NCBI RefSeq assembly: GCF_030067675.1
Contig: NZ_JASJEV010000018.1
Location: forward strand, 1-46,549
DNA length: 46,549 bases
Direction of reading: 5' to 3'
Source of the DNA: Chelatococcus albus
GTDB lineage: Bacteria > Pseudomonadota > Alphaproteobacteria > Rhizobiales > Beijerinckiaceae
Shown: piece after piece, positions 38,686-46,549 of the stretch
Numbering within the stretch: position 1 is the first letter of the stretch
Layout of the letters: each line of letters opens with the position of its first letter
Program-made: the position numbers and the translations under genes
Notes under the pieces: model-generated
The model's database searches: none
Told to the model about the DNA's origin: nothing
Seen by the model: the letters and a program-made list of their open reading frames with translations, nothing else

Positions 38686-39948
38686 ATGGTCGCCCTGCCT
38701 CCCCTCGTCCTCGACACCTTCGGCGAGCGCGTCATGGCGCTCGTCGACGAACTCGCCCGCCACAGCGACGAGCCCGGCCGCCTGACGCGCCTCTATCTGT
38801 CGCCGGCCCATCGCGCCGCGGCCGAGGCCGTGCGCGCCATGATGGAGGCGGCCGGCATGGCGGCCCATATCGACCCGGTCGGTACGGTCGTCGGTCGCTA
38901 CGAGGGGCTGGCGCCCGGGGCGCCGGCACTTCTCATCGGATCGCACATCGACAGCGTCGTCGATGCCGGGCGCTATGATGGTCCCCTCGGCGTCGCCTGC
39001 GGCATCGTCCTGGTCGAGGAGCTGCACCGCCGCGGCGAGAGGCTGCCCTTCGCCATCGAGGTCCTGGCCTTCGGCGACGAGGAGAACGTGCGCTTCCCGA
39101 CCAATCTGTCGAGCTCGCACGCCCTCGCCGGCCGCTACGACCCCGCCTGGCTCGACGGCAGGGATCGCGACGGCATCACCCTGCGCGAGGCGCTCCTGTC
39201 CTTCGGCGGCGATCCCGACAAGGCGACGGCGCTCGCGCGCGACCCGAAGAGCGTCATCGGCTATCTCGAGGTGCATATCGAGCAGGGGCCGGTGCTCGAA
39301 CGCGAGAACCTGCCCATCGGCATCGTTTCGGCCATCGCCGGTATCACGCGGGCGCGCATGACGGTGAAGGGGGAGGCCGGCCATGCCGGCACGGTGCCGA
39401 TGGATGCGCGCCGCGACGCGCTCGCGGCGGCGGCCGAAATGATCGTCGCGATCGAGCGGCTTGCCGCACGGCGTCCCGACACCGTGGCGACGGTCGGTGC
39501 CCTCGAGGTGGCGCCCGGGGCGAGCAATGTCATCGCCGGCCGTGTCGATCTCTCCCTCGATGCCCGCGCCCAGGATGATTCGGTGCGCCGGCCGATGGTG
39601 GCGGCGATCGTCGCCTCGCTCGAGGTCATCGCCGCGCGCCGCGGCGTCGAGGTCGCGGTCGACCTCTATTTCGACGCGCCGGCGACAGCGATGGACCGGC
39701 GGCTCATGGCCACGCTGGAGCATGCCGCGAAAACCGAGGGCATGACGCCGCGCCGGCTCTATTCCGGCGCCGGGCACGACGCCATGGCCATGGCCGGCCT
39801 GTGCCCTGCGGCCATGCTCTTCGTGCGCTGCAAGGGCGGCATCAGCCACAATCCGGCGGAGTCGATCACGGCCGACGACGCCGATGCCGCCGTACGCGTG
39901 CTCCTGCAAGCCGTTCGCGATCTTGCGGCGCGTCACGCGCCGCACTGA
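38686..39948 (+). CDS. Allantoate/N-carbamoyl-amino-acid amidohydrolase (M20 family)
   Basis: The 420-residue metallohydrolase carries the dinuclear-metal ligands His87 (IGSHIDSV), Asp98 (GRYDGPLG), Glu133 (FGDEENVRFP) and His197 (LEVHIEQGPVL), plus GAGHDAMAMA and ISHNPAES near the C-terminus. This is the hydantoinase/carbamoylase subfamily: allantoate amidohydrolase, ureidoglycolate amidohydrolase or L-N-carbamoylase. No ureide genes are adjacent, so the substrate is open. It follows the SDR by 78 bp and may share its transcript. Confidence 0.9.
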   Translation: MVALPPLVLDTFGERVMALVDELARHSDEPGRLTRLYLSPAHRAAAEAVRAMMEAAGMAAHIDPVGTVVGRYEGLAPGAPALLIGSHIDSVVDAGRYDGPLGVACGIVLVEELHRRGERLPFAIEVLAFGDEENVRFPTNLSSSHALAGRYDPAWLDGRDRDGITLREALLSFGGDPDKATALARDPKSVIGYLEVHIEQGPVLERENLPIGIVSAIAGITRARMTVKGEAGHAGTVPMDARRDALAAAAEMIVAIERLAARRPDTVATVGALEVAPGASNVIAGRVDLSLDARAQDDSVRRPMVAAIVASLEVIAARRGVEVAVDLYFDAPATAMDRRLMATLEHAAKTEGMTPRRLYSGAGHDAMAMAGLCPAAMLFVRCKGGISHNPAESITADDADAAVRVLLQAVRDLAARHAPH

Positions 39949-39991
39949 AGCCTCCCAGGGCCGGAGCCGCGTCGGCGATGAAGCTCCCGGC

Positions 39992-40468
39992 TCAGGTGCC
40001 GACCTTCACGCACCACGGATTGCCGCGCGCATGGCCGGCGCGCGGCACGGCGACGCCGAGATCGATCATCCTCTTGCGCACGCTCTGGCCGTTGGCGACG
40101 ACTCGCACGAGATGGGCGCCGCTTGTCGCCGTGCGACCCGTCGGGACGATCTCGATTCGGCCCCGGCCCATGATCTGGCCGAGCGCCTTGCGCGCCTCAC
40201 GGCCGCGGATGCGCTCGTAGAAGCACTGGGCCTTCTTGATGCGCGGCGCGCGCAAACCGGCGATCTCGAAGGTCTCGTCGCCGACCTTGAAGATGGCACC
40301 GGTGATCACCTTGACCTCCCTGGGCGCGACGCTGCGCACAACCGCGGCCGGCGGCTCGCCCGGCTGGGCGAAAGCCTCGCCGGCTCCCGCGAGACCGAAA
40401 CCGAAGACGGCGGCGAGCACCATCCGGGCCCAGACAGAGCGCAACGGCCAATGCCTCACCGGCGTCAT
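39992..40468 (-). CDS. Secreted SNase-fold protein lacking nuclease residues
   Basis: The 158-residue product has an N-terminal signal sequence (RMVLAAVFGFGLAGAGEAFA, cleavage near residue 35) and a domain like a thermonuclease OB-fold: VITGAIFKVGDETFEIAGLRA, then ARKALGQIMGRGRIEIVP and GQSVRKRMIDLGVAVP. The usual catalytic positions are changed: the DGD-type calcium Asp is replaced in VITGAIF, the Arg before the core strand is Glu in ETFEIAGL, and the D-x-P-E Glu is Arg in LRAPR. Two cysteines (KAQCFYE, NPWCVKV) could form a disulfide. It is probably a non-enzymatic binding protein. ATG 40468 is chosen to give the signal peptide. Confidence 0.75.
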   Translation of the reverse strand: MTPVRHWPLRSVWARMVLAAVFGFGLAGAGEAFAQPGEPPAAVVRSVAPREVKVITGAIFKVGDETFEIAGLRAPRIKKAQCFYERIRGREARKALGQIMGRGRIEIVPTGRTATSGAHLVRVVANGQSVRKRMIDLGVAVPRAGHARGNPWCVKVGT

Positions 40469-40638
40469 CGAAGCCCCCACGTGACGGACACTGGGCAGGC
40501 GGTGTCCATGCACCGTCTGCCCGTGCCCATTGAGCGCAAGGCTTGCTGAACAGGCAATTTACAAATCGTTCATGTGGCGCCGGTGGACGGCGGCCAGGCG
40601 CCGAGGCAGCGCGCCCGCGGGGGCGGCGCTGCGCGGCC

Positions 40639-42270
40639 TCATTCGAGCGCGCCGATTACGCTCTCCGCTGCCGAAAGGATCGCCCCCGAGCGCGCGAGCT
40701 CGAGGATCTGGCCCATCTCGGTGGCGTACCAGCGGTCGCCGTCGAGGGCCGGCGGAATGACAGCGCGCACGGCCTCGAGTACGGCGGCCGTGCCCCTGCC
40801 GAGGGGATGGTCCTTGGCGAGCGGCCCGACGAGCGACAGGGCTTGAGCCGCCATGAGGATTTCCGTCGCGACGATCTGCTCGACGTTCTCCACGATGGTG
40901 CACGCCTTGCGGGCACACCACGTGGAGTTCGACACATGGTCCTCGGCGTTGGACTTGCCGGGGATCGAATCGACCGAGCCCGGCGTCGCCAGCGTCCGGT
41001 TCTCCATGACGAGGGCGGACATCGAGCACTGCACGGTGGCGAAGCCGGTATTGAGGCCGCGCTTGCCGGCGAGCAGGTTGCGCGGCAGGCCGTAGCTCAT
41101 CGTCGGGTCGATGAGCCGGGCGAGGCGCCGCTCGGAGATGGAGCCGAGGTCGGCGATCGCGATGCCGAGGAGGTCCATCGCCTGGGCGATGTACTGCCCG
41201 TGGAAATGGCCGCCGGAGATGGACACGTAGCCGCCCGCCCCGTCGTCGAAGATGAGCGGATTGTCGGTGGCCGAGTTGATCTCCGTACCGACGACGCCCT
41301 CGATATAGCCGAGGGCGTCCGCCACCGGGCCGTGCACCTGGGGTCCGCAGCGCAGGGAATAGACGTCCTGCACGCGCGGCGGCGGCGGCTTGGCCGGATC
41401 GCGGTTCTCGTCGGGGAAGACGATGTGGCGCGCCTCCTCCGAGCAGCGCCGGCTGCCGGCGGTGAGGCGCAGCACGTTGCGCGCCGTGCGGGCCTGGCCG
41501 GGATGCGGCCGCGCCCGGTGCACGCGCGCGTCGAAGGCGGCGAGCTCGCCCCGCATGGCCTCGAGGGTCAGCGCGAGGGCCACATCGGCGGTCTTGAGAA
41601 TGCGGCGGGCGTCGTGGGTCGCGAGCGCGGCGAGCGCGAGCGACACCGTCGAGCCGTTGATGAAGGCCGAGGCGTCCTTGGCGAAGAGCGGGAAGTCCGG
41701 TTCGAGGCCGGCCTCGGCGATCGCCACGCGGGCCGGCATGCGCTTGCCGTTGTGCACGATCTCCGCCTCGGCGAAGCCGCACAGCGCCCCGGTCATGTGT
41801 GCGAGCGGGGCGAGGTCGCCGGAGGCGCCGACCGAGCCCTTCTGCGGGATGACCGGATGGAGCCCCGCGGCGAGGAAGGCGAGGAGCCGCTCCACCACCT
41901 CGACGCGCGGGCCGGAGTAGTTCGAGGCGAAGGCGTTGGCGCGCAGCAGCATGGTGGCGCGCGTGACGTCTTCGGCGAAGGGCTCGCCGACGCCGGTGGC
42001 ATGCGCGAAGATCGTCTTCTGCTGATAGGCCACCATGTCGGCGATGCGCACACGCTGGTCCTTGAAGAGGCCGACGCCGGTGTTGAAGGCGTACATCAGC
42101 GGCGCGTCGTCGTGCATCCAGGTGGCGTCGATATAGGCGCGCGTGGCCGCGATGCGTGCCCGCGCCTCCTGCGCCAGTGCCGCGGGGGCGAAGCGCCCTT
42201 GCGCGTCGCGCCGGGCGACGCGCGCCACATCCTCGATCGTCAGTGTCGCGCCGTCGATGGTGACGGTCAT
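40639..42270 (-). CDS. hutH: Histidine ammonia-lyase-type aromatic amino-acid lyase
   Basis: The 543-residue enzyme contains the Ala149-Ser150-Gly151 triad in GSVGASGDLAPLAHM that cyclises to the MIO prosthetic group. FNTGVG (62-67) and IFAHATGVGEP resemble the histidine-binding region of HutH rather than the His-His/Leu selectivity region of tyrosine lyases. It would convert L-histidine to trans-urocanate and ammonia. It is about 30 residues longer than usual, with an insertion around CSEEARHIVFPDENRDPAK. No hutU, hutI or hutG is nearby. ATG 42270 follows AGGGACAAGCCG. Confidence 0.87.
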   Translation of the reverse strand: MTVTIDGATLTIEDVARVARRDAQGRFAPAALAQEARARIAATRAYIDATWMHDDAPLMYAFNTGVGLFKDQRVRIADMVAYQQKTIFAHATGVGEPFAEDVTRATMLLRANAFASNYSGPRVEVVERLLAFLAAGLHPVIPQKGSVGASGDLAPLAHMTGALCGFAEAEIVHNGKRMPARVAIAEAGLEPDFPLFAKDASAFINGSTVSLALAALATHDARRILKTADVALALTLEAMRGELAAFDARVHRARPHPGQARTARNVLRLTAGSRRCSEEARHIVFPDENRDPAKPPPPRVQDVYSLRCGPQVHGPVADALGYIEGVVGTEINSATDNPLIFDDGAGGYVSISGGHFHGQYIAQAMDLLGIAIADLGSISERRLARLIDPTMSYGLPRNLLAGKRGLNTGFATVQCSMSALVMENRTLATPGSVDSIPGKSNAEDHVSNSTWCARKACTIVENVEQIVATEILMAAQALSLVGPLAKDHPLGRGTAAVLEAVRAVIPPALDGDRWYATEMGQILELARSGAILSAAESVIGALE

Positions 42271-42399
42271 CGGCTTGTCCCTCGTCCAACCGTTCGCAAG
42301 AGGAGCGCCGAGGCTAGCCCATGGCGCGGCCGGGCGTCGATGCGCCGCGCATGCGTAAGACCTTTCGGTTTGACGAAAGAGTGGTGGCCGAAACGGCCG

Positions 42400-43203
42400 T
42401 CAGCCGAAGAGGAGGAGGCCTGCGAGCCCCGCAGCGCCCACGCCGATGCGCCACCAGGCGAAGGGGGCGAAGCCCCGCCGCGAGACGAAATCGAGCAGGA
42501 AGCGCACGACGAGGAGGCCGGAAAGGAAGGCGGCGACGAAGCCGACGCCGATGAGGGCGCCGTCGTCGAAGGAAAGATTCCTGTAGTTCTTGAGGAGATC
42601 GTAGGCGAAGGCGCCTGCCATGGTCGGCATGGCGAGGAAGAAGGAGAATTCCGCCGCGGCGCGCTTGTCGGCGCCCATGAGCATGGCGCCGACGATGGTC
42701 GCCCCCGAACGCGACACGCCCGGGATCATCGCAAGGCACTGGAAGAGGCCGATCTTCACGTACATCGCCAGCGTGAAGCGCATGGCGTCGTGGTGGCGCG
42801 CCTCCAGCCTGAGGCCGTCGACGACGAGGAGCACGAAGCCCCCGAGGATGAGCGTGAGCGAAACGATCCAGGGGTTGAAGAGCACGCCCTTGATGAAGCC
42901 GTGCAGGAGCGCGCCGAGGGCCGCCGCCGGCAGGAAGGCGACGAGGACGCCGAGGACGAAGCGCTGGACCTGATGGTCCGATGGCAGGTCGCGCGCCATG
43001 GCGAGGAGCCGCGCCGCATAGACCGAGAGGATCGCCAGGATGGCGCCGAGCTGCACCAGCACCTCGAAGGTCTTGCCCGTCGATTCGAAGCCGAGGAAGT
43101 GGCCGAGGAGGAGCAGATGGCCCGTCGAGGACACCGGGATGAACTCGGTAAGACCCTCGACGAGACCGAGCAGGGCCGCTTTGACGGCTTCGGCGATGAT
43201 CAT
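42400..43203 (-). CDS. uppP: Undecaprenyl-diphosphatase
   Basis: The 267-residue membrane protein recycles the undecaprenyl carrier for peptidoglycan and other polymers by hydrolysing its diphosphate. The two catalytic motifs are [15 protein letters not shown] (about 16-30) and [10 protein letters not shown] (about 161-170). Eight helices are predicted. ATG 43203 starts [13 protein letters not shown]. It is 129 bp upstream of hutH on the same strand with no evident functional link. Confidence 0.95.
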   Translation of the reverse strand: MIIAEAVKAALLGLVEGLTEFIPVSSTGHLLLLGHFLGFESTGKTFEVLVQLGAILAILSVYAARLLAMARDLPSDHQVQRFVLGVLVAFLPAAALGALLHGFIKGVLFNPWIVSLTLILGGFVLLVVDGLRLEARHHDAMRFTLAMYVKIGLFQCLAMIPGVSRSGATIVGAMLMGADKRAAAEFSFFLAMPTMAGAFAYDLLKNYRNLSFDDGALIGVGFVAAFLSGLLVVRFLLDFVSRRGFAPFAWWRIGVGAAGLAGLLLFG

Positions 43204-44015
43204 GCGGCCTCGCGCGCGTGGCGCCCGGGCGATGCGGCGCCGGGTCGCCGGGAGTGGATGAGTGTGGATGGCGCGATTCGAGTTGTGAGGCGCCGGGCGC
43301 GGTTTTATACGGAGCTGCCGTGACGCGCCAGACTGCCCGCAAGGCTTGGCGCCAGCGGCGCGTCACCTCCGTCTTCCCATCCCCCGCCTTATTGTCGCCC
43401 GCCCCCCGGCTTCTGTTCGCGTATCATGGCGACCCTCTTCCATTACCCCTTCTGTCCGCACTCGCGTTTCGTCCGCCTCGTCCTCGCCGAGATGGGCATG
43501 GAGCCGACCCTCGTGGAGGAGCGGCCGTGGGAGCGGCGTCGCGACTTTCTCGTCATGAACCCGGCCGGCACCGTGCCGGTCTTCGTCGAGGAGCAGGGCC
43601 TTGTCGTGCCCGGGCCGCAGGTCGTCGCCGAATATCTCGATGAGACGCGCGGCCTCGGCCTCGACAGCCGCCGGCTCCTGCCGGAGAACCCGGCGGCCCG
43701 CGTCGAGGTGCGGCGCCTGCTCGACTGGTTCCATATCAAGTTCTTCGACGACGTGTCGAACTACCTCGTCGTCGAGAAGATCTACAAGCGCTTCATGGGC
43801 AGCGAGGCCGGCGGCGGCCCGCCGGACATGAGCGCCATCCGCGCCGCGCGCGCCAACGTGCGCTATCATCTGCGCTATGTCGGCTTCCTCGCGGCCAAGC
43901 GCAACTGGCTCGCGGGCGCCGATCTCACCTATGCGGACCTCGCCGCGGCCGCGCATCTGTCCTGCGCCGACTATCTCGGCGACGTGCCGTGGGACGAGGA
44001 CGAGCAGGCGAAGGC

Positions 44016-45277
<1,262 letters not shown>

Positions 45278-45281
<4 letters not shown>

Positions 45282-46174
45282 ACCTCTTCGTTTTCGGCCT
45301 CGGCTATTCGGTGATGACGCTCGTCCGACGCCACCGCGACCGCTTCACCCGCGTCGCCGGCACGGTGCGCACGGCCGGGAAGGCGGCGGCGCTCCGGGCC
45401 GAGGGCATCGCGGCACACGTTTTCGACGGCACGTCCGGCGGTGACGAGGCGCTCCTCGCCGATCTCGCGGCCGCGGATGCGCTCATCCTCTCCGCCCCGC
45501 CCGGCCAAGCCGGGGATCCTGCGCTCGCGGCCTATGGCGAAGCTATTGCCGCAGCCCCGCGCCTGATCTGGATCGGCTATCTCTCGACCATCGGGGTCTA
45601 TGGCGATCGGGCCGGCGGCCGGGTGGACGAGACGGCGGAGCCGAGGCCCACGAACGAGCGCCTGCGTCGCCGGGTGGAGGCCGAGCGCGCTTGGCTCGCC
45701 CTCGGCGCGCGCACGGGCAAGACCGTCGCGATCTTCCGCATCGCCGGCATCTACGGGCCGGGGCGCAACGCGCTCGTCGATCTCGCGGCCGGCACGGCGC
45801 ACCGCATCGTCAAGCCGGGGCAGGTGTTCAACCGCATCCACGTGGACGACATCGCCGCCGTGCTCGCCGCGGCGCTGGAACGGGCCGCGCCCGGCGCCGT
45901 CTACAATCTCGCCGACGACGAGCCGGCACCGCCGCAGGACGTGGTGGCCCATGCCGCCCGGCTCCTGGGTGTCGCGCCGCCGCCGGAAGTGCCCTTCGAG
46001 GAGGCGGACCTCTCGCCCATGGCGCGCAGTTTCTGGGGCGCCAACAAGCGCGTCTCGAACCAGCGCATCCGCGAGGAGCTGGGCGTGACGCTCGCCTATC
46101 CCACCTACCGCGAGGGGCTCGCTGCCCTCCTTGCCGCCGGCGAGGGCCGGACGGCGCTGCCCGCCGAGGCCTGA
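45278..46174 (+). CDS. NAD-dependent epimerase/dehydratase-like protein (YeeZ-type)
   Basis: The 298-residue protein has an extended-SDR fold with a short dinucleotide motif [11 protein letters not shown] (5-15), a [11 protein letters not shown] segment where the catalytic Tyr sits, and [13 protein letters not shown] and NLADDEPAP toward the C-terminus. Similar YeeZ-like proteins are often linked to queG in alphaproteobacteria, but the substrate is unknown. Its ATG overlaps the queG stop (ATGA), indicating translational coupling. It is the last gene of the GST-queG-epimerase unit. Confidence 0.87.
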
Positions 46175-46182
46175 CCGGCCGA

Positions 46183-46234
46183 TCGGTCGACGGGGCCGGC
46201 GACCGACATCCTCGCCGCCTTCCGGGCCGGAAGG
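46183..46234. terminator. Two hairpins after the last plus-strand gene
   Basis: TCGGTCG (46183-46189) pairs with 46200-46206 and CCTTCC (46218-46223) with 46229-46234. They begin 9 bp after the stop codon of the epimerase-like gene. No T-tract follows, so they are terminator candidates only. The rest of 46175-46549 (375 bp) holds only the small frame at 46395 and an unexplained GAGA...TCTC imperfect hairpin near 46505-46533. Confidence 0.4.
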
Positions 46235-46394
46235 GTCCCGCAGGCAGGCCATCCGCACGGATGTGGGCATGCCGCCGGTCATCGAAGCCGCCAGGGACGC
46301 GGCAAGGGTGCGCGCCGATCGGGGCGTGCCGGGTACCCCGGGGCTGCATCAACGTCGCATGGCGGTATGATGAGGAGGGGTATGGGGGGATCGC

Positions 46395-46475
46395 ATGCGA
46401 GGCCTGGATCGCGCGCGGTCGATCGCGTGGGGCGCGGTCGGCATCTTCCTGCTGATCGACATTGTCTGCTGGTGA
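46395..46475 (+). CDS. Possible 26-residue single-helix membrane peptide
   Basis: The frame encodes MRGLDRARSIAW followed by a hydrophobic stretch GAVGIFLLIDIVCW. The basic N-terminus and one helix with terminal Trp fit a small membrane protein. GGGGGA lies 4 bases upstream of the ATG, and AGGAGGGG is further up. It is too short for certainty and no family can be named. Confidence 0.35.
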   Translation: MRGLDRARSIAWGAVGIFLLIDIVCW

Positions 46476-46549
46476 CCTGCCCCCCGCCGGTCCCTCATTC
46501 ATTGTGAGAGCCCAGGGGTTTGGTAGCTGATCTCCATCGCCGGCGGTAG

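Noticed and set aside
40543-43323. 926-codon open frame opposite hutH and uppP
   Set aside because: Shadow of two recognisable genes; no family features.

Overview
This is a GC-rich (about 70 % by eye) chromosomal segment of an alphaproteobacterium, most likely of the order Hyphomicrobiales (Rhizobiales). The indicators are the chvI-chvG-hprK-EIIA-HPr block beside pckA, a glycerol ABC-transport operon in the Rhizobium-type order glpR-glpD-glpS-glpT-glpP-glpQ-glpU-glpV, a LysR/DUF1127 pair, a TrxR-like ferredoxin-NADP reductase, and a TTAA-N7-TTAAC motif of the CtrA type. The genus cannot be fixed from the sequence alone. I see no tRNA, rRNA, CRISPR array, insertion sequence, phage or defence module. 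This is core and metabolic chromosome, not an island.

Layout. 1-2470: the 5' end of a CoA-acylating methylmalonate-semialdehyde dehydrogenase gene facing a LysR regulator, then a YceI/cytochrome b561 pair. 2605-6562: an Fe(III)-type ABC importer whose ATPase gene converges on the permease and binding-protein genes. 6825-9210: transaldolase, a cysteine hydrolase and a class II glutamine amidotransferase. 9363-19815: the glycerol operon on the minus strand, including glpK at its 3' end, with matching GlpR-type operator sequences before glpR and glpD. 19871-21908: a LOG-family protein divergent from an acetylpolyamine amidohydrolase-like gene. 22000-28703: the partial regulatory PTS (HPr, EIIA, HprK) with the ChvG/ChvI two-component system, a HugZ-like protein, and pckA. 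28791-33573: NhaD/CitMHS-type antiporter, a small unknown protein, a GcvA/VtlR-like LysR with DUF1127, and a ferredoxin/flavodoxin-NADP reductase. 33836-37579: a low-complexity secreted protein, then modABC facing a single-domain ModE across a palindrome. 37861-46174: SDR dehydrogenase, allantoate-type amidohydrolase, a degenerate nuclease-fold protein, an orphan histidine ammonia-lyase, UppP, GST, QueG and an NAD-dependent epimerase.

How the genes work together. Glycerol enters through GlpSTPQV, is phosphorylated by GlpK and oxidised by GlpD, all under GlpR. PckA and transaldolase connect to gluconeogenesis and the pentose phosphate pathway. ChvG/ChvI and the HPr-kinase phosphorelay are the envelope and carbon/nitrogen sensing layer usually linked to pckA in this group. 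The most interesting points read directly from sequence are a complementary degeneration of the two glycerol ABC ATPases (one lacks the switch histidine, the other the LSGGQ signature), the repeated GlpR operators, a truncated ModE next to a Mo-box-like palindrome, and several palindromic intergenic elements. I did not find a wholly new system.
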